Shown here piece after piece: positions 43,300 through 51,260 of a DNA stretch of 64,000 nt (positions are counted from its first letter, which is position 1; each line of letters begins with the position of its first letter). Below the pieces are notes generated by a model. That model was given only the letters and a program-made list of their open reading frames with translations. It did not search any database and was not told the origin of the DNA. The translations under genes were made by a program, and so were the position numbers. The DNA comes from Bradyrhizobium valentinum (GTDB lineage: Bacteria; Pseudomonadota; Alphaproteobacteria; Rhizobiales; Xanthobacteraceae): NCBI RefSeq assembly GCF_001440405.1, contig NZ_LLXX01000101.1, positions 132,453 to 196,452 on the forward strand, written 5' to 3'.

Positions 43300-44451
43300 A
43301 TGACTAGGCCAGAAACTGTCCTCGGTAACGCCCGCATCGTGCTGGCCGATCGCGTGATCGAGCGCGGCTGGGTCGCTTTCGCCGACGGCCGCATCGCCGA
43401 GTTCGGCGAGGGAAGCGCGCCGGCAGGCAGCGAAGACGCCGGCGGCGATCTTATCATGCCCGGCCTGATCGAGCTGCACACCGACCATCTCGAAATGCAC
43501 TATGTACCGCGCCCGAAAGTATTCTGGGATCCGATCGCGGCGGTAGTCTCCTATGACGGGCAGTTGGCCACTTCAGGCATCACCACCGTGCTGGATTCGC
43601 TGCGGGTCTGGCGCGAGGACGGCGCCGAGGAGGTTGACGGCAGGGCAGGCGTGCTCGCGGAAGCGATCACATCCGCGCGCGACGCGAACCTGCTCCGGGC
43701 CGATCACTTCCTGCACCTGCGCTGCGAAATCCCGATGCCAAGCGTGGTCGAGGAGGCCAAGGAGCTGATTGACCGGCCGGACGTGCGGCTGATGTCGCTG
43801 ATGGACCATACGCCGGGGCAGCGCCAGTTCCGCGACGAGGTTAAGCTGCGCGACTATTACCGCGGAAAAGGGGGCGGCAGGACCGACGCCGAGCTCGATG
43901 CGCTGTTCGAGAAGCGCTTCCACTATCAGAAGGCGTATGCCGCAAGCAACATGCGCGAAATCGTGGCCCTTGCGCATCAATATGAAATTCCGCTCGCCAG
44001 CCACGACGACACGACCGAGGAAAACGTCGCCGACGCAATACAGGAACGCGTTTCGGTGGCGGAATTCCCGACCACGATGGAAGCCGCGCGCGGGCTGCAC
44101 CGGGCAGGCATCGACATTTTGATGGGCGCGCCGAACGTGGTCCGGGGCGGCTCGCACTCCGGCAACATCGCCGCCATCGATCTCGCCCGGGACGGACTTC
44201 TGGATATCCTGTCGTCCGACTACATTCCCTCGAGTCTGCTGATGGCCGCGCTGCAGCTGCCGCAGCAGGTTCCGGCGATCGATCTGGCCTCCGCCATCCG
44301 CACCGTCACCAAGACGCCGGCTGAAGCCGTCGGCCTTGCGGACCGTGGCGAGATCGCAGCCGGCAAGCGCGCCGATCTGATCCGGGTGCATGTCGCCCGG
44401 GGCATTCCGGTGGTGCGCAGCGTCTGGCGAGAAGGGTGGCGGGTCGCATGA
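43300..44451 (+). CDS. phnM: Ribose 1-methylphosphonate 5-triphosphate diphosphatase
   Basis: The 383-residue amidohydrolase removes diphosphate from the GHIL product before C-P cleavage. Marks are MPGLIELHTDHLEMHYVPRPKVFW (first metal site, about residues 51-74), [45 protein letters not shown] and LSSDYIPSSLL. All expected His and Asp ligands are present. It lies 15 bases after phnL, and its stop overlaps phnN. Confidence 0.95.
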   Translation: MTRPETVLGNARIVLADRVIERGWVAFADGRIAEFGEGSAPAGSEDAGGDLIMPGLIELHTDHLEMHYVPRPKVFWDPIAAVVSYDGQLATSGITTVLDSLRVWREDGAEEVDGRAGVLAEAITSARDANLLRADHFLHLRCEIPMPSVVEEAKELIDRPDVRLMSLMDHTPGQRQFRDEVKLRDYYRGKGGGRTDAELDALFEKRFHYQKAYAASNMREIVALAHQYEIPLASHDDTTEENVADAIQERVSVAEFPTTMEAARGLHRAGIDILMGAPNVVRGGSHSGNIAAIDLARDGLLDILSSDYIPSSLLMAALQLPQQVPAIDLASAIRTVTKTPAEAVGLADRGEIAAGKRADLIRVHVARGIPVVRSVWREGWRVA

Positions 44452-45044
44452 CGGAGACGCTGATAACCACCACAGATCAAATCGCTGCAATCGGGCCGGG
44501 CCGGTTGGTGCTCGTGGTCGGCCCGAGCGGCGCGGGCAAGGATACGCTGCTCGGCCTTGCCAAGGCAGCCTGTGCTGATGATGGCAACGTTGTATTTCCA
44601 CGCCGCGTGATTACGCGTGAAGCGTCGGCATCGGAGGAAAACGAAGAGGTCAGCATCGGCACGTTTCAGGAAGCATTGACGCGTGGCGAATATGCCATGC
44701 ATTGGGAAGCCCACGGCCACCATTACGCACTGTCGCGCGCGATCGACGATGAAATCCGCGCCGGGCGAACCATCGTCGCCAACGTATCGCGTACGGTTAT
44801 TGGCGCAATGCGCCGCGCCTATGCCGACGTGGTGGTGATTTCAATCACGGCGCCGCCGAACGTGCTGGCTGAGCGGATTGCGATGCGCGCACGAAGCAGC
44901 GACGGCATGGTCGAAAACCGCCTGCGCCGCACGGTGGAGGATGCCTCGGCTGCACCCGACGTTACCATCGTCAACATCAGCAGCGCCGAATACCATGCCC
45001 GCCAGCTTGTGCGCGTGATCAAGGGCGAGAGATGGGACGAATGA
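44448..45044 (+). CDS. phnN: Ribose 1,5-bisphosphokinase
   Basis: The 198-residue guanylate-kinase-like enzyme phosphorylates ribose 1,5-bisphosphate to PRPP, returning the carbon skeleton to nucleotide metabolism. Walker A is GPSGAGKDT (about residues 25-33). RRVITREASASEENEEVS, FALHWEAHGHHYAL-like (here YAMHWEAHGHHYALS) and VANVSRTVI are PhnN signatures. It overlaps phnM by four bases. No phnP is present in this operon. Confidence 0.94.
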   Translation: MTETLITTTDQIAAIGPGRLVLVVGPSGAGKDTLLGLAKAACADDGNVVFPRRVITREASASEENEEVSIGTFQEALTRGEYAMHWEAHGHHYALSRAIDDEIRAGRTIVANVSRTVIGAMRRAYADVVVISITAPPNVLAERIAMRARSSDGMVENRLRRTVEDASAAPDVTIVNISSAEYHARQLVRVIKGERWDE

Positions 45045-45057
45045 CAGGAGACCGGAA

Positions 45058-45669
45058 ATGACCGTTGTCGCGACGATCGAGCAACTCGAGGCCATCTACG
45101 GCTTTCCGAACGATGCCTCGACCGTGAAGGTCGCGGACAGGGTCACGCCGGCCTATCGGGCGCTGATGGACAAGTCGCCATTTGCTGCGCTGGCGACCTG
45201 CGGGCCGGAGGGGCTGGACTGTTCGCCCCGTGGCGACTTGCCGGGCTTCGTTCGTATCCATGACGAGAAGACGCTGATGATGCCGGATCGCCGCGGCAAC
45301 AACCGCTGCGACTCGCTGCGCAACATCGTGCGCGATCCGAGGGTGGCGCTGTTGTTTCTCATCCCGGGCTCCGGCAGCACGCTGCGCATCAACGGCCGCG
45401 CGCATGTCTCGGCCGATCCGGAGCTTCTCGCATCGTTCAAGATGGAGGGCAAGGCGCCGCGCACCGTCATTGTCATCGCGGTGGAGGAGGTTTATTTCCA
45501 GTGCGCACGCGCCATCGTACGTTCCGATCTCTGGAATCCCGACAAGCGCGTCGACCCAAGGGCCTTACCGACGCCCGGCCAGATCCTTGCCGAGATGAGC
45601 GACAACACCGTCGGCGGCGAGAAGTACGATCGGGAATGGCCGGAACGCGCCCGGCAGACGATGTGGTAG
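45058..45669 (+). CDS. Pyridoxamine 5'-phosphate oxidase family (FMN-binding) protein
   Basis: A 203-residue split-barrel flavin protein of the MSMEG_1061/DR2398-like group. Marks are FAALATCGPEGLDCSPRGDLPGFV (about 42-65), PDRRGNNRCDSLRNIVRDPRVALLFLIPGSG, LRINGRAHVS and a C-terminal CARAIVRSDLW. These bind FMN or F420 and reduce unknown substrates. It follows phnN by 13 bases behind GGAGACCGGAA and so belongs to the C-P lyase operon. The role there is unknown; it could act on a phosphonate-derived or redox partner. Confidence 0.85.
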   Translation: MTVVATIEQLEAIYGFPNDASTVKVADRVTPAYRALMDKSPFAALATCGPEGLDCSPRGDLPGFVRIHDEKTLMMPDRRGNNRCDSLRNIVRDPRVALLFLIPGSGSTLRINGRAHVSADPELLASFKMEGKAPRTVIVIAVEEVYFQCARAIVRSDLWNPDKRVDPRALPTPGQILAEMSDNTVGGEKYDREWPERARQTMW

Positions 45670-45688
45670 GGCACCGTGCCTGCTCAGC

Positions 45689-45721
45689 GATGCGAATTTG
45701 CGCAGACGATGAGTTCGCATC
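45689..45721. terminator. Inverted repeat after phn operon
   Basis: GATGCGAA and TTCGCATC arms are separated by 17 bases, 20 bases after the last phn-operon gene. The loop is long and no T-run follows, so the call as transcription end is weak. Confidence 0.3.
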
Positions 45722-45759
45722 AGTTGCATCAGGCTAGCGTCGTCGTCAGTGGCCACGCA

Positions 45760-46035
45760 TCATCCCGAGGGAGAATGCAGGCAATTCCCCGGCCGCGGCT
45801 TCTGCCCGCGCTTGTCGATGGGCACGTTGCAATTATCGATCCGTTGCTCGTCCATCCACTTCCTGCCCATGCGTTCTTTCCCGGTGAGTGATGGCCCGCT
45901 GGCGGGCACAGCCGTTTCAGCGTTTGGTGCGCTTTGGTCAGGCTGCCTGTCCTGCGCAAAAGCGCTCGATGCGACGCACACGGCAAAAAGAAAACTGATC
46001 AAACCCAAGTGAACCCTCAAGTGAATCGGTTCCAT
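45760..46035 (-). CDS. Small exported hypothetical protein
   Basis: The frame encodes 91 residues with a signal peptide (about 1-28: HLRVHLGLISFLFAVCVASSAFA). The mature part is polar and contains RMGRKWMDEQRIDNCNVPIDKRGQKPRP. Two cysteines (DNC...GNC) could form a disulfide. The pattern WxDEQRxDNCxVPxDKRGxxPRP recurs in small rhizobial secreted proteins of unknown role. GAGG lies before the ATG. It converges with the phn operon end. Confidence 0.7.
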   Translation of the reverse strand: MEPIHLRVHLGLISFLFAVCVASSAFAQDRQPDQSAPNAETAVPASGPSLTGKERMGRKWMDEQRIDNCNVPIDKRGQKPRPGNCLHSPSG

Positions 46036-46166
46036 AGCCGGCCTCGCCAAGAGAACTCGGGCGCCAGATTAAACACGTCAGGATTCGCGTAGCCACCCGG
46101 AACCTGCAAGCAATGGGTCAGTTGCCTCTCATCACGTTGTGCGTGCTCCAAGAGAAAGGAGAGCAG

Positions 46167-46496
46167 ATGAAGATGAAACAGCTCATGATTGCTGGTTGCT
46201 CCATCCTCGTTTTGAGCGCCGGCGCAGCGTTGGCGGGTCCGTGTGACACGGGCCGTGCCGCCAACCTCAGAGACGCTGGCTCCGGACCGGCGAAGATGGG
46301 TGAAAGCCAAACAACGGGTATGGCCAGTAGCACCAGTCAACATCCGCCGACCGATAAGATGAATCAATCGACCGGAGATGTTGCGGCATCTTCGCAGGAT
46401 ACGCAGCGGCAGATGCAAGGCGAGCCGACGGCTGCGCAGCAGGCTGAAGGCGCCAAAGCTGACAGCAAGACCACAGAGGCAGACAAGGATTGCTGA
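46167..46496 (+). CDS. Exported Ser/Thr/Gln-rich small protein
   Basis: The 109-residue protein has a signal peptide (MKMKQLMIAGCSILVLSAGAALA) and a low-complexity, hydrophilic mature part rich in Ser, Thr, Gln, Ala and Lys, ending DKDC. It has no fold signature; similar exported disordered proteins (GQPTAAQQAQG type) are frequent in Bradyrhizobium. AGGAG lies before the ATG by 7 bases. The function is unknown. Confidence 0.7.
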   Translation: MKMKQLMIAGCSILVLSAGAALAGPCDTGRAANLRDAGSGPAKMGESQTTGMASSTSQHPPTDKMNQSTGDVAASSQDTQRQMQGEPTAAQQAEGAKADSKTTEADKDC

Positions 46497-46805
46497 AGGC
46501 GCGGAGCCGAAGCCGTGACGGAGTCGCCGCTTCGGCAAGCCCGTCGGCATCTTCACCGGAGTGTCCGTCGTCGAAGACAAACCGAATTCACGAATTGTGG
46601 CCGACGACGCATGCGTCGATCCGCCGCTTTCGCTCGCTCATTTTGTCCAAAAGCGAAGTAGGTTTGTCCAAGAGGGAAGTTTCCGGTGTCGGGTGCGTCG
46701 GTATACCGTCAACATCCGCTCTTCCGTGCTTGCGCTACGTTCGAGGTCAACCTAGTTTTGATGCCGGTACGAACGTCGTGCCAACACTGCTTGGGAGAAA
46801 CCCTG
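46497..46805. other. Leader region upstream of pqqA
   Basis: No credible gene is seen on either strand. It starts with GCCGAAGC/GCTTCGGC arms about 16 bases apart (46504 on), possibly the end of the preceding transcript, and must hold the promoter for pqqA. Confidence 0.4.
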
Positions 46806-46886
46806 ATGAGTTGGAAAACTCCGAAGATCGTGGAAGTGTCGGTGGGCATGGAAATCAACATGTACGCCTGCGCGGCGCGTAAATAA
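46806..46886 (+). CDS. pqqA: PQQ precursor peptide PqqA (orphan)
   Basis: The 26-residue peptide is MSWKTPKIVEVSVGMEIN followed by MYACAARK. It contains the Glu16-x-x-x-Tyr20 pair from which pyrroloquinoline quinone is built after PqqE links the two side chains. The W-K-P and E..VGMEINMYA pattern is that of rhizobial PqqA. A TGGGAGAAACCCTG ribosome region precedes the ATG. pqqB, C, D and E do not follow, so this is a lone copy; the biosynthetic genes must lie elsewhere. It sits 8 kb from a PQQ-dehydrogenase accessory cluster. Confidence 0.9.
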   Translation: MSWKTPKIVEVSVGMEINMYACAARK

Positions 46887-47177
46887 GCGCGTCGAAACGG
46901 TCTGCCCGGCTCCGGCAACAGCTTGTTGCCGCGGGTCGGGCAAGCTGTACGATCCCCAGAAAATTCCACCGCCTGCAGCAAAACAGGGCGCGGATCCTGC
47001 CAAAGTGGTCAGGAATCCCTTGTTGACGGCTGCCGCAAGCCAAGCCGGTCAAGAATCCTCTCGGTTCCGACCTGCATTCCAAGCGTTCCCATGGCTCGCC
47101 GATCGTCCCGGCATCATGCTAGGTATGTCCTCGGCCGACTCCGCCGGACTTACCGGTTCAACCCCATGACCCGCTGA

Positions 47178-48050
47178 ATGCGAATATCGACGCGTGCAAA
47201 GACCTTCCAGGCGGCGGTCGTGTCTCTTGCAGCGCTGCTGCCGGCCTGCGGCCATGCCGAGAGCGTCGATACCGAGCATCTGTTCGGCTTCATGATCGGC
47301 ACCGATATCGGCAATGTCGGCGAACGGGAGTTTCAAAGCGAGACGACCGGGCGCTTCGGCAAGAACAGCAGGCGTTACGGGGCCGTAGGCCAGGAGTTCG
47401 AACTGGAGTTTGTGCCTGTCCGGAATTTTCGAATCGAGATCGGCAGCACATTTGCGTCACATCTGATCAGTGGCGTGCCGGGTGTTGACGACCAGCGCCG
47501 GCTATCGTGGCAGGGCGGGTCGGTCGATCTGCGCTACCGCTTTCTCGATCGGGAAACGGCTCTATTCGGGCTCACGCTCGCGGCGGAAGCGCATGCTCAT
47601 CGTGTCGATGAGACCACGGCTGAAAGGGTCCGCAGTTTCGGGACGGAGTTCAGGCTGGCATTCGACCGGGAGCTCGTGCCGAACCGCATTGTCGCGGCGT
47701 TCAACCTGATCTACGAACCGGAGTGGACGCGCGGTATCGGTAGTGGCGCGATGGAGCTGGAATCCACCGCAGGTGCGGCGCTTGCGATAATGGCGCAGTT
47801 GAGTCCGGGTTTCCTGTTGGGCGGTGAAGCGCGTTACTTGCGAAAATATGAAGGGACCGGTTTGGAGGAACTTGCAGGACAGGTGTTATTTGTCGGTCCG
47901 ACCGCGTATTTCCAACTGTCGAAACGCTCGCGACTGACCGCGAGCTGGAGCGTTCAGGCATGGGGGCGTCCGGCCGGGTCAACGGCCAACCTTGATCTCG
48001 TCAATTTCGAGCGCCATCAGGCACGGCTGGTATTTGGCGTTAACTTTTAG
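47178..48050 (+). CDS. Putative outer membrane beta-barrel protein
   Basis: The 290-residue protein has a signal peptide (residues 1-27; SLAALLPACGHAES), then alternating amphipathic strands throughout (LEFVPVRNFRIEIGSTFA, GGSVDLRYRFLDR, LFGLTLAAEA, FRLAFDREL) and a terminal Phe (LVFGVNF). A C-terminal aromatic residue after a strand is the usual outer-membrane barrel signal. No family is recognised. The ATG lacks a strong ribosome site. The function is unknown; it is the second gene after pqqA. Confidence 0.6.
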   Translation: MRISTRAKTFQAAVVSLAALLPACGHAESVDTEHLFGFMIGTDIGNVGEREFQSETTGRFGKNSRRYGAVGQEFELEFVPVRNFRIEIGSTFASHLISGVPGVDDQRRLSWQGGSVDLRYRFLDRETALFGLTLAAEAHAHRVDETTAERVRSFGTEFRLAFDRELVPNRIVAAFNLIYEPEWTRGIGSGAMELESTAGAALAIMAQLSPGFLLGGEARYLRKYEGTGLEELAGQVLFVGPTAYFQLSKRSRLTASWSVQAWGRPAGSTANLDLVNFERHQARLVFGVNF

Positions 48051-48171
48051 GGGGCTGGAGGCCACGTCCGCGGCCCGGTTCCGGCTTGTCACGGGGTAGT
48101 GAAACTTTAGGACGCCCGTTACCGTAGCTTTTTGCGTTATCAATCGGGGAGCAACTCAAGGGATATCAGGC

Positions 48172-48408
48172 ATGACTCCAATAGATTTGATCGTGACCGT
48201 CTGTGCGGTGCTCTCGCCGACCACCTGCGAGGAAACCCATCTGGTCTTCTCTTCAGATGTTTCGTTACGGCAGTGCACCATGGCTGCGCAGCCCTACATC
48301 GCGCAGTGGGTTAGCGAGCATCCGAAATGGACCGCGGTCAAATGGCGTTGCGAGTATCCACGTAACAACCAAAAGGCATTCCAGGACGCCGTGTGGTCCG
48401 TAGGCTGA
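48172..48408 (+). CDS. Conserved small hypothetical protein with Cys pairs
   Basis: The frame encodes 78 residues, starting MTPIDLIVTVCAVLSPTTCEETHLVF and containing QCTMAAQPYIAQWVSEHPKW and VKWRCEYP. Four cysteines at conserved-looking positions suggest a periplasmic disulfide protein with an uncleaved or weak signal. The pattern (CE..hL.F....S...C...AQ..IA.W...HP.W....W.C) is widespread in rhizobial genomes. No role is known. Confidence 0.75.
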   Translation: MTPIDLIVTVCAVLSPTTCEETHLVFSSDVSLRQCTMAAQPYIAQWVSEHPKWTAVKWRCEYPRNNQKAFQDAVWSVG

Positions 48409-48430
48409 GCTATTCCTACTGCGTCATGAG

Positions 48431-48532
48431 CTCCTCATGGTGAGGAGCGCGAAGCGCGTCTCGAACCATGAGGCCCGTCTGTGGCCTACATCCTTCGAGA
48501 CGCCCGCTCCGCGGGCTCCTCAGGATGAGGGT
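48431..48532. repeat. Dispersed palindromic repeat, copy 3
   Basis: Same orientation as the copy at 37723: begins CCTCATGGTGAGGAGCGCGAAGCGCGTCTCGAACCATGAGG-type sequence and ends CCTCAGGATGAGG. It lies between the convergent genes at 48172 and 48584. Confidence 0.8.
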
Positions 48533-48583
48533 TTAAACGACTGTGACGCAGTAGAGCTATCGTCGGCGGAAAGGCTGTCGCGG

Positions 48584-48928
48584 CTACTTGTTGCAGTCTT
48601 TCAAATCCTTGTCCGCGATCGAAAACACGGCATCGGCCTTGATTTCAATGCCGCGCACAAAGCAATGTTTCGAGCCGCGATAGCCGATCTTGGCGTCATA
48701 GCTTCCCGGCTCCACTCCCGTTATGCGCAGGCGCTCATCATGATCGACTTCCTTGTCCTTGTCGTTCAGGGTTTGGTTGGGACCCCAATCGTTCTTTCCG
48801 ACCGGGGAAAGCTGAAACTCCGAAACGGTCGAGGTGGTCAGGTTCCAGAGCCGGATGCCTTTGCCCTGTGCGGCAAGTTCGCCGGTGCTCGCCAACAACA
48901 ATGCGACCAAGGCCAGTATCCGTCCCAT
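48584..48928 (-). CDS. Exported hypothetical protein
   Basis: The 114-residue protein has a signal peptide (MGRILALVALLLASTGELAAQ). The mature domain of about 90 residues reads GIRLWNLTTSTVSEFQLSPVGKNDWGPNQT... DHDERLRITGVEPGSYDAKIGYRGSKHCFVRGIEIK. The beta-rich pattern NLT...I..F.LSP.G...WG.N.L resembles small periplasmic beta-sandwich proteins often named only hypothetical. AAGGA lies before the ATG at 48928. Two cysteines near the end may pair. Confidence 0.75.
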   Translation of the reverse strand: MGRILALVALLLASTGELAAQGKGIRLWNLTTSTVSEFQLSPVGKNDWGPNQTLNDKDKEVDHDERLRITGVEPGSYDAKIGYRGSKHCFVRGIEIKADAVFSIADKDLKDCNK

Positions 48929-48965
48929 CAAGCAAATCCTTTCCAAAATGAACCTGGAGCCGTCG

Positions 48966-49757
48966 CTACCTTATCAGACGGTCACGGTTTTTCGCCCTGT
49001 CAAAATTCTTTGCCTGGTCGAGGCCGACTGGATCGGTCAATTTCACTGAAGCGAGATCGGCGCCGTCGAAATCGGTGTTGGTGGCTGTCACACCCGTGAG
49101 GTCGGCCCCTCCGAGTTGGGCGCCCTTGAGAGAGGCGCCTGTCAGGTCGGCGCCTTTCAGTGAGGCAAACTCAAGATCGACGCGCGACAGGTCGGCGCCG
49201 CGTGCGTTCAGCCTTTCTAGATTGGCGGATTTCAGGATCGCGCGCATCAGGCCCATCGATTGATTGCGCATGTCGGCGCCCAGATTTGCTCCTGCGATTG
49301 AAGCTCCGACAAGGCTGGCGCCGGTGAGATCAGCAGCGACGCGCGCGCCCGAAAGATCGGCACCGTCCAGGCGGGCGCGCGCCATCTGCGCAGCGAACAG
49401 GTTTGCGCCCTTCAGGCTTGCGCCGGTCAGGTCCGCCTCGAGCAGCCATGCCTGGTCGAGGATGGCACGGTCGAGCCTGGCACCGGCGAGCTTTGTCTTG
49501 TTGAGCCGTGCCGCGCGAAAAATCGCGCCGGACAGGCTGAGCCCGGAGAGATCGAGGCCGGACAATCGCTTTCCTGTGAAATCGGCAGGCGCAGCGGTTG
49601 TCGCCGCCGCGAGCGCGGCCTCGACCTCGGCACGGGTCATTTCAGCAGAGACCATATCGGGCGATGACAGGTCCACGTGACGCATCATGTCCTGCGCCGT
49701 CGCCGTCATGGCGACAAGCGCAAGACCGAGCGCTGCGATTCCGATCGAGCGTTTCAT
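48966..49757 (-). CDS. Exported pentapeptide-repeat protein
   Basis: The 263-residue protein has a signal peptide (residues 1-21) and about 30 tandem A(D/N)LXX pentapeptides from roughly residue 58 on (DLSGLSLSGA, GADLTGASLKGAN, LKGADLTGASLKGAQL). These fold as a right-handed quadrilateral beta-helix. Periplasmic pentapeptide proteins have no general function; some bind other proteins. The acidic, Met-rich region before the repeats (MMRHVDLSSPDMVSAEMTRAEVE) is unusual. GGAG lies immediately before the ATG. Confidence 0.88.
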   Translation of the reverse strand: MKRSIGIAALGLALVAMTATAQDMMRHVDLSSPDMVSAEMTRAEVEAALAAATTAAPADFTGKRLSGLDLSGLSLSGAIFRAARLNKTKLAGARLDRAILDQAWLLEADLTGASLKGANLFAAQMARARLDGADLSGARVAADLTGASLVGASIAGANLGADMRNQSMGLMRAILKSANLERLNARGADLSRVDLEFASLKGADLTGASLKGAQLGGADLTGVTATNTDFDGADLASVKLTDPVGLDQAKNFDRAKNRDRLIR

Positions 49758-49803
49758 CTCCAACCCACCAATGACGTATCTTAGCACCGGCCTCAAGCGC
49801 TGC

Positions 49804-50532
49804 CTATGAGGCATCCCGCTCGGCGGGAGCGCCGTTGATCCGCCGCATGATGTCCAACGTGATTGCGGCTATCTCGGCGTCGCCGCGCTTGCTGCGCGGT
49901 GTGCGGATAGGCAGCTCGGCGAGAACCCGCGCCGGGCGCGGCGACAGCAGAAACAGGCGGTCGCCAAGGCGAACTGCGTCATCCACGTCATGAGTGACCA
50001 GCAGGGTTATCACGGAACGGCCACCGATCAACATGGCGATCTCATCGCGCAGACGGGCGGCGAGGGCGACATCGAGCGAGGCCAGCGGTTCGTCGAGAAT
50101 GAGAAACTCCGGCTCGATGGCGAACGCGCGGGCGAGGGCGACGCGCCGGGCGAGGCCGAGCGATAACTCGCCGGGAAAATGGTTGCGATGTGCCTTCAGT
50201 TCCAGAATTTCGAAGAGGGCTGAAAGCTTCGCCTCATTGGCCAGAGGCGCGACAAGTCGCACATTTTCTTCGACCGAGCGCCAGGGCAGCAGCCGTGGCT
50301 CCTGGAACACGAACCCGATGCGCGCGCCGGCGGGACGTGAGACGCGGCCTTGAAAGTCGTGGTCGAGGCCGGCGAGAATCCGCAGCATCGTGCTCTTGCC
50401 GCAGCCGGATGGACCGACCAGTACACCAACTTCTCCTGCATCAAGTGTAAAGGCCACGCCGGCGATCACGTCGTGCTGTTCGCCCGCCGCGCTTTTGAAC
50501 GTCTTGCTGGCGATATCGACCTCAAGCCGCAC
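49804..50532 (-). CDS. ABC transporter ATP-binding protein, NitT/TauT type
   Basis: The 242-residue ATPase belongs to the nitrate/sulfonate importer group. Walker A is GPSGCGKST, followed by FVFQEPRLLPWRSVEENVRL, a slightly variant signature LSLGLARRVALARAF (LSGG replaced by LSLG), Walker B FLILDEPLASLD, and TLLVTHDVDDAVRLGDR. The GTG at 50532 was chosen because it overlaps the permease end; an ATG at 50586 is an alternative. It forms an importer with the permease and binding protein that follow upstream on this strand. The altered signature motif is worth noting. Confidence 0.88.
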   Translation of the reverse strand: MRLEVDIASKTFKSAAGEQHDVIAGVAFTLDAGEVGVLVGPSGCGKSTMLRILAGLDHDFQGRVSRPAGARIGFVFQEPRLLPWRSVEENVRLVAPLANEAKLSALFEILELKAHRNHFPGELSLGLARRVALARAFAIEPEFLILDEPLASLDVALAARLRDEIAMLIGGRSVITLLVTHDVDDAVRLGDRLFLLSPRPARVLAELPIRTPRSKRGDAEIAAITLDIMRRINGAPAERDAS

Positions 50533-51259
50533 GGGGACGCCACCGGGATAGCCGGGCCTCAAATGGCTGCACCAACAAGGTTTCAATGAGGAGCACGACC
50601 GCCGCGAAGCTCAGTGAATAGGCAAGCAATAGCGGAATGTCGAACAACTGGAACGCCACGCCAATCTCGAAGCCAACACCGTTCGGACGTCCGAGCAACT
50701 CCGCAACCAGGACGATCTTCCATACCAGGGAAAGTCCTGATCGCGCGGCGGCTGCGATATAGGGCGACAGTTGCGGCAAAATGACGTGCCGGAACTTCTT
50801 CCAGCGCGGCAACGCAAAGACGGTCGCCATTTCGTCAAGCGCCGCCTCGAGGGCACGCGCGCCCTCGCGCAGCGTAACGACGGCTGTCGGGAGCTTGTTG
50901 ATGGCGATTGCCGCAATTGCGGCGACTTCGGTCAATCCAGCCCAGATGTAGGCGAGCACGATGACCACGAGCGCCGGCAGATTGAGCAGCAGGATCAGCC
51001 AGGGGTCGCCCAGCCGATCGGCAAGCCGTACCCGGCCCATCAGGTATCCAATTGCGGCGCCCAGCGACATCGCCAGCGTGAAGGCGAGCGTAACGCGCGC
51101 CAACGTCAAGCCGAGATGGAAGAATAAGTCACCTGACCTGGCTTCCGCAATCATGACCGTGAGCACGGTGGGTGGAGGTGGCAGCTTCGCGTCACCGGCA
51201 AACAGCGAGCCGATCCACCAGGTTGCGAGCAGCACGGCGAATGACAGCAGGCGCGGCAC
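50522..51259 (-). CDS. ABC transporter permease, NitT/TauT type
   Basis: The 245-residue permease has about six helices and the BPD_transp_1 signature in EMATVFALPRWKKFRHVILPQLSPYIAAAARSGLSLVWKIVLVAELLGRPNGVGFEIG (about residues 146-201). A GTG at 51259 is used: GGAGG lies just before it, inside the end of the binding-protein gene. It overlaps the ATPase gene by 11 bases. The substrate is unknown. Confidence 0.9.
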   Translation of the reverse strand: MPRLLSFAVLLATWWIGSLFAGDAKLPPPPTVLTVMIAEARSGDLFFHLGLTLARVTLAFTLAMSLGAAIGYLMGRVRLADRLGDPWLILLLNLPALVVIVLAYIWAGLTEVAAIAAIAINKLPTAVVTLREGARALEAALDEMATVFALPRWKKFRHVILPQLSPYIAAAARSGLSLVWKIVLVAELLGRPNGVGFEIGVAFQLFDIPLLLAYSLSFAAVVLLIETLLVQPFEARLSRWRPRAA

Positions 51260-51260
51260 C

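Noticed and set aside
46887..47177. Possible pqqB remnant after pqqA
   Set aside because: Only scattered short similarities in different frames; insufficient to annotate without a profile search.
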